From Cryptomeria japonica (lineage: Eukaryota; Streptophyta; Pinopsida; Cupressales; Cupressaceae), in NCBI RefSeq assembly GCF_030272615.1, contig NC_081409.1, forward strand, positions 876,625,594 to 876,689,593: 64,000 bases of DNA, given 5' to 3'. Shown here piece after piece: positions 10,788 through 21,511 of the stretch. The notes below the pieces were generated by a model. The model was not told the DNA's origin and made no database searches. It worked only from the letters and a program-made list of their open reading frames with translations. The stretch's first letter is position 1. Each line of letters opens with the position of its first letter. The position numbers were made by a program, and so were the translations under genes.

Positions 10788-11550
10788 TGTCATGCCCAAA
10801 ATTTAGGGCAAAAACGGAACAATTTTTTTTTTAAAACATACTAAATTAATTAACAAGTTCACTATTGCGACAAACATTAATGAAATTTCCATTATTAAAT
10901 TCGAGCTAATTCTGAAAACGAACTAAGCATCGATAAATTGTTAAATTTTAATTGTGGAGAACCTACTGATTTAATTCTATCTCCAAGAGATATCTAGTCA
11001 ATAGGTTTATTAAATTAATCAAACTAAAGGATATAGGAGTGAAAAATTTAATTTATTCTCCCATAAGACTATATAGTCTTTTCAATTCTTTTATATTTCT
11101 CTTTATAATTTATCCCAAATTAAAATCAGGATTATATAAATATATACATATATACATATTTGAATATGCATATATTTATATATTTATAATTTAATTACTT
11201 ACTCAAAATACTCAAAAAATTCATATATTTACATATATATATATTATATATTTTGCATAAATGACAAATATTTTAATTCTAAATTTAAAAAAAACATTAT
11301 ATCTTCCTAAATATTGTTTCATATTTCCCCCAACCCTAAGTAGGGTTCAAATCTCCCCACTTATATATTATCTAATCTAATTAACTTATTTATTTTTAAT
11401 AACAACTTGCCCTAGCCCCATTCGGCTAGGGTTTTAAACCATATATAATTTTTAACAGTCAATATTTTTGGCTGGGCCGAAGCCCTTGGCGGCCATGGAA
11501 CCATTTTATCGCAGGTCACGGGAGTTTTGGGAGGCGGCTGGCCGCGCGCA

Positions 11551-11752
11551 CCACTGTGTGAGCTCACAGTGGCGCCGCGGCACCACTGTGTGCCCACACA
11601 GTGGGCGCCGCTAGCGGCTCCCCACTGTGTGGCCACACAGTGGCGGCCGTGGTCGTCCACTGTGTGCCCACACAGTGGGAGCCAAAAGCGGCTCCACTGT
11701 GTGTGCACACAGTGGGCGCCGCGCGGCTGTCCACTGTGCGTACACACAGTGG
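11551..11752. repeat. Cluster of six 22-bp palindromes, CCACTGTG-N6-CACAGTGG
   Basis: Copies start at 11551, 11583, 11622, 11657, 11694 and 11731, so spacing is 32-39 bp. All six have perfect 8-bp arms CCACTGTG/CACAGTGG. The six central bases vary (TGAGCT, TGCCCA, TGGCCA, TGCCCA, TGTGCA, CGTACA). The spacers are GC-rich (GGCGCCGC words). The rest of the LTR is AT-rich, so the block stands out. Open frames across it on both strands are a by-product. Confidence 0.93.
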
Positions 11753-11810
11753 AGTCCGCGGGGACCCAAAATATATTTTTTTTTAAATTTTTTTTTTTTA
11801 AATATAATAT

Positions 11811-11855
11811 ATAAATAAATAAATATATAAATATATATATAAATATATATATATA

Positions 11856-11924
<69 letters not shown>

Positions 11925-11925
11925 C
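11811..11925. repeat. AT-rich microsatellite (TATATAAA/TATATA)
   Basis: Imperfect repeats of TATATAAA change into pure TA runs inside solo LTR 1, just after the palindrome cluster and an A/T homopolymer stretch. Confidence 0.85.
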
Positions 11926-12053
11926 ATAACTTAAATAAGCATAGTTAAAAGGATGAAATTTATTTCAATATAAATATATATAAATTTTTAAAAGAGAATT
12001 TGCATGCAAAATTTTAAGCTAATTTAATAAAAGGAAAAACATTAAGTTAAATC

Positions 12054-12054
<1 letters not shown>

Positions 12055-12112
<58 letters not shown>
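12055..12112. repeat. (AT)n microsatellite
   Basis: Nearly perfect alternating AT of about 29 units, within solo LTR 1. Confidence 0.92.
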
Positions 12113-12114
<2 letters not shown>

Positions 12115-14814
12115 CTTTTAAATCAATGCTAACTAAAATACAATTTAAAATACTTTTAAAAAGATACAATATACTTTTCTAGAATAAAAGGAATTTTCAT
12201 TGATTTTTTTTTTTTAAAAAAAATAAAAAATATTCAAATAAAACAACTTTTTCCATTTTAAATACTTAAAATCTTTCAGTATATAAAAACTTCTATTTTG
12301 CCTCAAGTAAAAATATAGGTAAAATCTGAATGAAAACAATTCTTTTATTCCTTTCCATAATACAAGAAGCTTTTGCATGCAACACAAATTTACTTTTCTT
12401 TTTCAAATAAACCAGAAGTAGAAATAACAAGCTTTTCTTTTAAAACATCTCTAAGATATTCTACCAATTTACAGAATGTTTTCTCTGAATAGTCACAACA
12501 ATAAGACTTCAAGTCTACTTTCACAAATTACAACTTGCTTCTCTTTTCTATGAATGAGGCATATTTCTTTAACAACTTTTAACAAACATCTGCAACTGAA
12601 TTCAAGTATCTTCAATAACAATCTTCTGTATCTCTTTCATGGTTCCTAATCTCTTTCCTTTGAATTTCCTGCATAATAGAAACACAAATATGACCACGGA
12701 GTGCTCACCTCCCAGCCTAGGCTAACTGGTAGCCACCCCCGAGCTCGAAGAACCAATTCCTAGACGGGTAACAAATAGGCAAACACATAGAAAACAAAGC
12801 ATACAGATATTCCAGACACATTCCCAACATGGCTTTCACAGCACCACACTTCTGTGATGAACATTTTCAAAGGGTGGTAGTGGACCAAATACCTTGAGGA
12901 GAACTGCAAGTATGATACAAACAAGAAGCCACCTCATGGCACAATAAAAAAATATCAAGAATTATCAACCCCTTATTCCTTATGCCCCCCAAAGGCATTC
13001 TAGCCTTATAACCCTCCTTATGACCCCCATTGCACAAACAGGCCATGCAGCAAGGGTCACACAAAGATCCCTTGTGATCGCTCTCAAAAGAGAGTCTCTC
13101 ACTCGAGGGCTGTCACTGCTACCACCCTCAAGATCCTCTTCTCTCCCAAGAGTAAGAGATCTTGAGAAAACTCCCAAAACACATCAATTCATAAAACAAA
13201 ATACCAAAAGATTTTCAAACATAAACTTTCAAGATTACAGATTTCTTACACCAACAACTTCCAGACATGAACAAGAAGAAGATATTAAAAGTAAAAATTG
13301 AAACCAACCTTAATCTGCCCAAAGGTTATTATGATATCTGATGAAGAGCTGCCCAATCCACAAATCTTTTTCCTTCTACCCTTATTCAATTTCCTCTATT
13401 CCATAACATTATTTTTCTTCTAAATTTTCTTCTGTCTCCAAAAATGGAGAGTGGGTGATTACCCTGCTATTCCCAAAAATCTTCCTTAAGAAGCTCACTC
13501 TCTGAGTTCTGCCAGGATTCTAAAAAAAACCAAAAAGAAGAAAGAAAGCAAAATGCAAAAAGACTCTCCTTCCAAAAGGAAAAATCTTGATTTGATTTAA
13601 CTTCAATTTTCCATTTTCGCTCAACTCAAAAAAACCAATTTTTAAAGCATTAAAAAGATCATTATAAAGTAGAAACTTGCCTAAAATTACCCCTAACCCC
13701 TAGGTATACCTTATGGGCTTTAGGAAACCCTATTAAACTACCCCTAGGTGTTCATTTAACCCATTTTAAACCCCTCTAAAGTTTATTTTCGGGTCAAACA
13801 TAAGTTGACCACTCCAAATATTATATTCCCAAAATATTTTTGACAACACATTATTTTATTTAAGATTAATTATAATTAAACACTTTCCCACCAAGAGACA
13901 AAATAAAATATTTAAATTTAAATACACACGTGTCAAGTGACACTAATAAAATACTTTTACAAAAATAAAACATGAAATTGTCTCTTGAGGTTTTTACACA
14001 TTAAAATTTAATTAACACTTAACACTCATGCAGCATATACTGTTACGAATAAAATACGACACAAACGGGGTGTTGTCTCTCCAAATAGACAAACCCTGGC
14101 TTTACGAACATACATAAGTCTAGGTTTGATTCTCCGTAATTTTCCATGGTCACATAGTAAATTTCCTGCGCATCTCAATTTACACATTAGTACTTCCAAA
14201 TATCCAATTATAATATAATTCAATAATATAACAATGCACATCATCAGTAGCATACAATTTTCATCTGCACAGATCAAATACAACTTTTACCAAGCAATTT
14301 CACATAAGCAATTTTCATCCCAATTCACATAAACTAAACATACATCATAGTTCTATATTCAGAATAAAGTCCTGCAAATTCAATATCGACATCTATCATT
14401 GCAATATCATTCTATCTAATAATCATGTAGTGTTCTATCTCAAAAAGCATGTAAGTAAATCATCAAATCATAGCAATGTTAACCAAATCCCGAAATCATA
14501 TAAGTTCTAAGTCTCAAAATGCATCAAAATAAAGTATCCATAATAGTCTAAAATATAAAATCCACTGAATGTCAGACTGAGTCGAGGTGAGGCCTCACAA
14601 ACCAACCGGTTATAGGGTTCAAACTGAGAACTACACCCAGTTGACATTTTTGACAGCCTTTGTCATTGATGCTAAAGGGGGAGTAGTAGATAAGAGAAAA
14701 ATCCAATGACTTAGAGATCATCTGCTCAGGGCAGCACACAGGTTTGGTAAAAGTTTTGGACTTCAATTTTTGGATACAATTTTAAATTTTTCTCATGGGT
14801 GTTGCCATCAATGC

Positions 14815-14827
14815 CAAAAGGGGAGAT
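14815..14827 (+). promoter_or_regulatory. Polypurine tract of the copia element
   Basis: AAAAGGGGAGAT directly precedes the TGTTGG start of the 3' LTR, the expected place for the plus-strand primer. Confidence 0.8.
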
Positions 14828-15072
14828 TGTTGGCATTGCACACTCCAATGAGAATTGTAGATGATTGAAGGTATTGTCATTGATGGCAACCTTGCAATCC
14901 TATGGCACCGGCAGGCACCGACACCGACAAACTCTACACCGATAGATAATTTACCAGAAGCGACAAGATGATTACCGACACCCTAGCCGACAGGATTTTG
15001 ATTATTATATTGTGTATTTAATTGTAATATCTTTTTGTAAGCTGACAAGGCGTATTCTAATAAGACTCATGT

Positions 15073-15077
15073 ATAAG
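15073..15077. repeat. Target site duplication ATAAG of solo LTR 2
   Basis: ATAAG occurs directly before TGTAGCGTCG and again at 16700-16704. In the 5' LTR of the copia element the site is present once, as GTATAAGTATG, which gives an empty-site control. Confidence 0.93.
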
Positions 15078-16699
15078 TGTAGCGTCGTAAATTGTACGCA
15101 CTTGCTAGGGTGGTACAATTTCACACCTGCCTTGGCGCATCTTGCATTTTGCATTGCATTTCCCCTTTAGCACTTAATTAATAAAATTAATTAGGTCTAA
15201 GGTTCTATTTTATCATCTTCCACATCATAAAGTTGGGCCCTTTCATTAAAGTGTGCCCCTTTCATTTTATTCCTCCAATACATCATTTAATCAAAAACCC
15301 TAATTAGTTCCTATTTTGAACTCGGGGGCTTGATTTCGGGGGTCAAAACATCTCGAAATCACCTATAACTTCGGGATTCGCTCTAAAATTATCATATCCG
15401 ACGACCCTGAAAATTTGGTGAAAAGTTGTTTGGACCATGGCGCCCGGAGTGCACACGGTCCCGGACATTTTTCCCAAAATTTTAGGAGCGTGATCCAATC
15501 ATAAAATAAAGCTTAACCCCAAGAAATTGGCGGGAGATTCAATCTCTAGGTCGGCCAAAAGTTGAAATTAAGACCTAGGGTTTCATATATAAGAAGCTCT
15601 CTTTCTTCATTTGAGGGGATCCGAATTTTGGTTTTAGGGGGCCTTCTATGCAGCGAAAGAGCAGATCTTTGAAGACTTCAACAACATTCAACATCCATCC
15701 ATCAAGCATTCATCAATTTCATTCATCCATTTAGGGCTTTGAAGGCATTGAAGAGCAATAAGGGATCACCGACTGAAGATTGGCTTGTACCCCTCCCTTG
15801 GGGTTGGGTATGATTTCATGTTGTTTTCATGTCTTTGCATAGGCCTCATTATATCATTTGTATTCATGCTTTAGATCACTTTGCATCTTGATTTGGAACA
15901 TTTACATTATCATTTACAAGCAATTAGGGTTTACTTTCTAGGTTGCTCTAATTTGCTTACTTGCATTTTAGGATCTTGCACACACACAAGGTCTGCACAC
16001 ACACTACTTTTACAATACAACTTGGCTATTCGTGGAGGTGGAAATCACCAAAGTGGGGGTTTGACTAAGGCAAAACCCTATATAGCCGCCTACAACCCTT
16101 TTCAGATATAAGTGCAGATTTCCAAATTCGAAGGACGCCGCAAGTTGCAGATCCGACAGAAGCAGACTGAGACGGGACAACACACCAAATTGCAGAGCAG
16201 AAACCTAGGATAGGGGCGTGGGGCGCCCTGGTCCTGCCAGGATAGGGGCGCTGGGCACCCTGGTCCTTGGGATAGGGGCGCTGGGCGCCCTGGTCCTTGT
16301 CCATTTCAGTGAATTTTAGCAGTTTCAGAGGTAGCAGCTTTGGTATTTCAAGCTTCCGGCTTCAGCGGCAGATCTTGCAGAATCAAATCCATTCAAGGTA
16401 CACATTTACATTTCTCCTCTTATCCTTACATTTGTTCATCATTAAATCTCAATTCTAAAATCTTGTGCTCAAAGTTACTAGTTCATACTTACACTTTAGG
16501 GTTAATAGTTGAACTTGCATCATTTTATCTTTCAATTACAACAAAGGAATAGAAACCCTAATAGGTAGCCCGTGGCTCTCTCTTCCACAAAAAGAAGTAG
16601 CCAATTGTGTGATACCTCTAGGCTCTTTCGTATTCCACAATGTGTGTCGAAAGGTAGGATTAGGGCATGTTAGCCTAGTCTCGCTTTTTCTCCTACACA
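15078..16699 (+). mobile_element. Solo LTR 2, 1622 bp
   Basis: The insertion starts TGTAGCGTCGTAAATTG and ends TTTCTCCTACACA, with TG...CA termini and a perfect ATAAG duplication confirmed by the uninterrupted sister LTR. No second LTR or internal region is present. The orientation is inferred from the TG start and is symmetric in principle. Short ORFs inside show no recognisable protein. Confidence 0.9.
16208..16302. repeat. GC-rich 30-32-bp repeat, three copies
   Basis: Units beginning GATAGGGGCG at 16209, 16241 and 16271 each contain the self-complementary GGGCGCCC or a one-base variant, followed by TGGTCCT. They lie inside solo LTR 2 and form a local GC peak. Confidence 0.88.
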
Positions 16700-17236
16700 A
16701 TAAGTATGAGATCTTGTAGATCATTTAAGATGTCAACATGGTTTGAATATTGCAGAAGTAATGTGTGAATACGAAGGCAGATTTTGGAGTAAGGTTTATG
16801 GTTGTTGTATGAGCTTAAATTGGTACTGAACCTGGCATAGCAGATGCTTTTGTAGCAGTACATCATATTGGATTTGTATAATTCATTTTGTAAGTCAGTG
16901 AGACTTCTTTTGTAATTAAGCAGTGAGCTTTAGGTAGTTGGCCTTCTTGCATGTGCAGGCCCCTATTGTAAGTAATATCCATTCATTGGCCAGTGAGTGA
17001 ATATTGTGGGTCACAAATCCCACCGAGGTTTTTCCCACACTGGGTTTCCTCGTTAAAGATCTTATGTTATGGTGTGCTTTCTATGTTGTGCTTATTGTTC
17101 ATATTTACTGCATTAATTCTTGCTTACCGGTACACTGTTTTGGAATACAATTTATTTAATAAGGTCAAAAAATCTATTTATCGATTAGATACTGATTCAC
17201 CCCCCTATTAGTATCTTTGGGAATCCTAACAATTAG

Positions 17237-19361
17237 TAGGGGAAATCATATAAGAATGCAGTTTAAAACTTTTATAGAACATTAAGAATAACATAGACCA
17301 AACAAATAGAATCAACATAGAGACATAACACCTAAAAATACGTGGGAAAACCCTTTCGGGAAAAAAACCACCAACAACAATTGAACACTTTATTTCTAGT
17401 AAATGAAATTACAATAAAGTTTCAGTCTGCAACTATAGGTATTCATTCTTAGAATCACATGAACTGGACACTCCAATCGGCTCACAAAAATGGTTATGGC
17501 TTATCAACTGAACAACCAACCTATTTGAGTTTCCTTTTGGCTTCATATACCTTTTCCATGTCGACCGTTCAACTGTTAGTTTGCACCAATTAGTTAGACA
17601 TCTAACTATCTGCGTCGGTCTTCATTCGTGAGAAAATAATAATCCCACATGCACCAGGAAGTCAGGTCGGTTCGTATTCATAAACACTGGCAAGAACTTC
17701 TTATGTGACCATGAGCTCATCTTTTGGACTTTGGTTTGAAGCGAGCATCCACGGTCAGTATCTACTCCATTGGCCATCAAAAAAACCAAAAATGCATTGC
17801 TCCAATCTCCCGATGAACCAGTAAATGACTCCACTAATGCAGCTCCAAATGGATCGGCTCCATTGGTTCATTGGGATAACCTTCAACAAGTAGACCTGAC
17901 CTCTCGATGATACCACAGTGACTCTATTGAGCCATCGACGAAACTTCCAAATTGTCAACCTGATCGCCGATATCAACCTGATTATCGAAAATGATCTCAT
18001 CGGGTCATCAACAAGAAAATCAAACTAGTTACCCCGATCTCCGATAACACTGAAGTCGACCAAAGTAGATCCATCGGGTAATCGACATAGCATTTAACAA
18101 GCTCTTTCAATAGCTGATGACATCCTAATCACCGAAGGCGACTTCATTGGGTCATCGGTGTAGCACCGAACAAGTCCACCCGATAGCCGATGCTACCCCA
18201 ATGACCGAAGATGACTTCGTCGGGTCATCAGGATAACTTCAAACCTACTTCTCCAAGCACCTGATGAAGGAGGATACATCAGCAAAGGTGATACCGATAG
18301 AGCTCACAGATTTTCTTCACACTGTTTCATCGACCAGAGTCAACCTGATCAGTATGAATATAGGGTCAAGTGAATTAGAGGCACATTTCCAATAGTATTT
18401 GGTGCATCGGGGTATAAACTCAATTAAGAGGTCTGCCAGCCTTGAAAACCAAGGTTTGATATACCCGAAGGTACGAAGGAGAGCTATTCCCGAGCACTGT
18501 CGTTGACTTGATTTTCATCAAATCACGTTTATTTTATACTAGGTTGGAGTACTTGGCATTAGCCGTTCCCACTTGGGTCATTCCCCTCTCACCGACCTTA
18601 GTGGCTTTGGCCTTATAGGCTCCTCGGGAGGGTAGGTCCACTAAAGATATGCACTATTGAAAAGAAAAGATGAGTCTAGCTTTCTGATCACCTAAGAAAA
18701 GTGAGAGCATACTCACCTATCATCAAAAACACATAAGACATGTTTGTTCATTTCCATTGTAATTAGTCCATGTGCCTAATTTATCAAAAATAAGTGCAAA
18801 ATCCTGTGGCTGCAAACAAAGTTAGTAGTTTATATTGCATTCTTTTATGACGAAATAGTTTATGACTCCGGTCTTTCACAACGAAATAAGTACCTGCAAA
18901 ACCAATAATCTGCAAATTAGGTTCAAGAAAATGGCAGTTCAGAAGCAGAAATAAGGAATGCAACATACAATATTTGCCAAATCAATAAAAAACTGAAAAC
19001 CCCATCAAATTGACCAAGAATGCCATCATATGTGCCAAGAATGCTGCCAAATGGACCCAAAACACTACTCTGCACACTAGAAACACTATTAAACAGACAG
19101 AAAACACTGTCAAATATACCAGAAACACTACAGAACATACCAAAAATGCTAAGGTACAGACTGAAAATGCTAAAACAGTGAAAAACATAAAAACAGAGTT
19201 GAGGACTCTCCCATAAACGCCATTTGAGATATTGGGATGCTACAATAGAGACCAAGAACGTGATTCAAGAGCTCGAGAGAGCTAATCTGCACATCGAAAG
19301 AGCTAATGACCTTGTTAATAAAATTTCTTGCAAGCAAACTTGTTAAAGATCAAACGGGCTA
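17237..19361 (-). other. Element A leader, right part
   Basis: No gene is supportable. The stretch lies between the copia insertion and A's primer-binding site. It contains repeated CCGATG, GGGTCATCG and GATGACTTC words at 17880-18300 and a block at 18560-18650 that resembles 63520-63600 in the leader of element C (CCACTTGGGTCATTC...CTCAC and a CTAAAGAT motif). That resemblance supports its identity as a Tat-type 5' untranslated region. Confidence 0.55.
19000..19205. repeat. Degenerate 21-bp array related to 3740-4110
   Basis: Words such as ACCAAGAATGC, CCCAAAACACTA and ACCAGAAACACTA recur at 18-24-nt spacing and keep both strands open. The similarity to the array left of the copia element, in the same orientation, indicates both belong to one leader. 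Confidence 0.75.
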
Positions 19362-19380
19362 GGCCCCACGGTGGGCGCCA
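19362..19380 (-). promoter_or_regulatory. Primer-binding site of Tat element A
   Basis: The minus strand reads TGGCGCCCACCGTGGGGCC, the form typical of plant Ty3/gypsy Tat elements. It lies five bases from the LTR end. It fixes the element as minus strand with its 5' LTR to the right. Confidence 0.85.
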
Positions 19381-19385
19381 ATTAA

Positions 19386-20440
19386 TGTGATGCTAAAAAT
19401 ATGGTATATAAGAAAGGCATACACATATAATGAGACAATAAAAACATATTGGAAAGCTTAATTGAAAACTAAATTAAAGATGCAAACCATAAGCCTTCCT
19501 TGAAATGTCCCATTTTCCTCTATTCTTGAGGACCTTGAAGGTGTTGGATTGATTGGCTCTCAGTGGAGAAATGACCTGCAAAGTGGAAACTCAAGAGCTG
19601 AGTAGCTACTTGATCATGATTGATTATGTAAATGATATGAAATGCATGATCTAAGAAACTAGATTAACATGCTATGATTAATCCAAAATGCTAATTACTA
19701 GATAATTGAAATGCAAATTGCCTATAGCAATGATGCTAAAAAAATGAATGCAAGGGATCCTTATTGCTCCAAAATGGGGGATATTTATCAGAATTCCAAG
19801 GCCAAAGATGAGGTGGCAGGAATTGACGGTCCAGATCTGATATGAAGATATCAAGGGCCAAGATTGAGGAAGTTGGAGAAGAGGTTGGAGGAAGGGACAC
19901 TTGTCATCTCTGTGGTGGCAAGTGTCAAGGAGCCTTTCTCATGAGAGGGCAAGTGTCCAAGGGAGGAGACATGTGGAAAAATTGCCATGTGTCTCAAGGG
20001 GAGAATATCCACACCATAGGAGGTTAGGATGTGCAAGATAGGATAGGGTTAGTTAAACTCAGGGTTAGATGGAATGGGTTAGGTTAGGGGATGGTTAGGT
20101 TAGGTGGTTAAAAGTTAGGAGTCATGTGCTCATTTGAATTTAGAAATTCAAACAATAGGAAAAGGATAATTAACTTTCAACAACTTATAAATTTATTTGT
20201 TTTAATTAATTAGGGGACTATAAGAAATGAATTTAATGGGGGGATTAATCAATTTAGATTAATTAATCAAAGGGGACTATTGAAATGAACCTATTAAATA
20301 AATCCTTAGATTTATTAATAAGTAGATGAATGGGAGAATTTAATCAAATTGCTAATGAATTTAATTAAATTGGGAAGGGGGATTAACTAAATAATTGCTT
20401 ATTCAATTAATTATCTTCAAACCATTTTTAGGTGTATACA
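19386..20440 (-). repeat. 5' LTR of Tat element A (about 1055 bp)
   Basis: On the minus strand it starts TGTATACACCTAAAAATGG and ends TTAGCATCACA just before the primer-binding site. It is AT-rich with AATTAAT-type words near the start. Its sequence differs from the family C LTR at 1-482, so those two are not a pair. Its outer flank (20441) is chromovirus gag sequence, showing that A inserted into that element. Confidence 0.8.
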
Positions 20441-20990
20441 CTGATTATGAGGTTCAAGTGTTCAGGAGGATGCAAAACTTGATAAAGAAAGACATGGATG
20501 TGGTTGCCTACACTGAGGAGTTCCATAAACTCAACATGAATATCTGAATGGCCTGAGATTTAATATCCTTGATGAGATCAACCTTATTCATAATATCATG
20601 GATGAGTGTTTTGAAGTGGCATTGAGTGCGAAATAAAGGTTTAAGAGGAAGAGTGACCAACAAGGTAGAGGAAGAGGTAGGAGTTTCAGAGGAAGAAGAA
20701 ACTTTGGGGACAGAAATCAGTCCCAAAGACAGCAAGGAGAATCAAATCCAAATGAACAAAATGGAGATTCTAATGGTAGAGGAAGTTTTAGGGGGAGAAG
20801 GCCGAATGGAAGAGGAAGGAATGGTGGTTCAGGAAGAGGATCAAGTATCTTTACCAGTAGATGCTACAATTGTAACCAAGTGGGACATCCAACCTTCAAA
20901 TGTCTTGAAAAGAAAGTCTCTAGTTCTCATGGAGGTGATAGGAGGAATCAACTAGTGCAAGAGGAAGATAACCAAAGTGTTAATACACCA
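20441..20990 (+). pseudogene. gag: Chromovirus Gag fragment with CCHC knuckle
   Basis: Directly right of A's LTR the plus strand encodes QVFRRMQNLIKKDMDVVAYT followed by EEFHKLN, a capsid-region motif of plant chromovirus Gag. An arginine/glycine-rich linker follows, then CYNCNQVGHPTFKC (20862-20903), a CX2CX4HX4C zinc knuckle. These parts lie in different frames with stops between, so the gene is dead. The N-terminal part of Gag is missing and should lie on the far side of element A. Confidence 0.8.
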
Positions 20991-21013
20991 CCCAAACCCA
21001 CAGATCTAGAATA

Positions 21014-21247
21014 TTGGGAGAGCTAATGATGAGGATAATACTTTTGAAGGTGCCAAGCACCAAGGATGCACCACAGAGGAAGTCACTTTTTAGGACTTCT
21101 TGTAAATCTAGAGGAAAGGTATGTAAAATCATAGTTGATTTAGGATCCACATATAATTTTGTGTCAGTAGAAATGGTTGAGAAATTAGGATTGAAGAAAA
21201 TTCCTCATCTTACCCCTTACAAGGTGTCTTGGTTTAGTAGGGGCTAG
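21014..21247 (+). pseudogene. Chromovirus protease
   Basis: IIVDLGSTYNFVS is the aspartic protease core with the catalytic D retained and a leucine in the usual serine or threonine position. KSLFRTSCKSRGKVCK precedes it as in related elements. The frame closes at 21245-21247 and stops and shifts follow to 21511. Confidence 0.75.
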
Positions 21248-21511
21248 CAAGTGCTTGTAAATGAATAATCTTGGGTAGAGTTTTAGGTTAGAGGTATAGG
21301 GATAGATTCCTATTGATGTGATTCCCATGGATGCTTGTCATTTTCTTCTAGGACGTCCATGGCAGTATGATCTTAATGCTCAACATGATGGGCAAAAAAT
21401 ACTTACACCATAACCAAAAATGGTGAGTTTTTCACTTTGAACCCTTTGCTGGATGAGAATGGAGATAGGTAAGTTGGCTCTAGTGTCATGGTGGTAGGTT
21501 AGAATGAGTTT

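Larger units (their letters stand above)
10788..14599 (+). mobile_element. Solo LTR 1, about 3.8 kb, probably Ty3/gypsy
   Basis: The segment starts TGTCATGCCC, a common start of plant gypsy LTRs, ends GGCCTCACA and is flanked by AACCA. Its ends fall inside the copia element, between the coiled-coil ORF and the copia polypurine tract. No coding region, primer-binding site or second copy is present, so a solo LTR left by LTR-LTR recombination is the simplest reading. It is strongly AT-rich with two long AT microsatellites, but contains a 200-bp GC-rich island with six palindromes. The whole 3.8 kb holds nothing I can call a gene. The size is large for an LTR, so further nested insertions inside it are possible. 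Confidence 0.7.
5257..17231 (+). mobile_element. Non-autonomous copia-type LTR retrotransposon with three nested insertions
   Basis: The element is bounded by TGTTGG...CCTAACA LTRs and flanked by ATTAG. Removing the three nested insertions with their duplications leaves about 5.66 kb and makes both LTRs exactly 777 bp. The internal part has a primer-binding site resembling the initiator-Met tRNA complement, a gag remnant with a CCHC knuckle, then a long uncharacterised ORF, then a polypurine tract. I see no protease, integrase, reverse transcriptase or RNase H, so the element must have been mobilised in trans. It sits inside the leader of Tat element A. Confidence 0.9.
14828..17231 (+). repeat. 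3' LTR of the copia element, split by solo LTR 2
   Basis: It starts TGTTGGCATTGC and ends AATCCTAACA. Subtracting the inserted 1622 bp and one ATAAG copy gives 777 bp, equal to the 5' LTR. ATTAG follows at 17232-17236. Confidence 0.93.

Noticed and set aside
11551-11752. CRISPR-like array of palindromic repeats with spacers
   Set aside because: The repeats are 22 bp with variable centres and the spacers are similar GC-rich words; the context is a plant LTR with no cas genes.
11412-11818. Overlapping ORFs of 61-111 residues rich in His, Thr and Val
   Set aside because: They translate the palindrome cluster; the palindromes keep several frames open.
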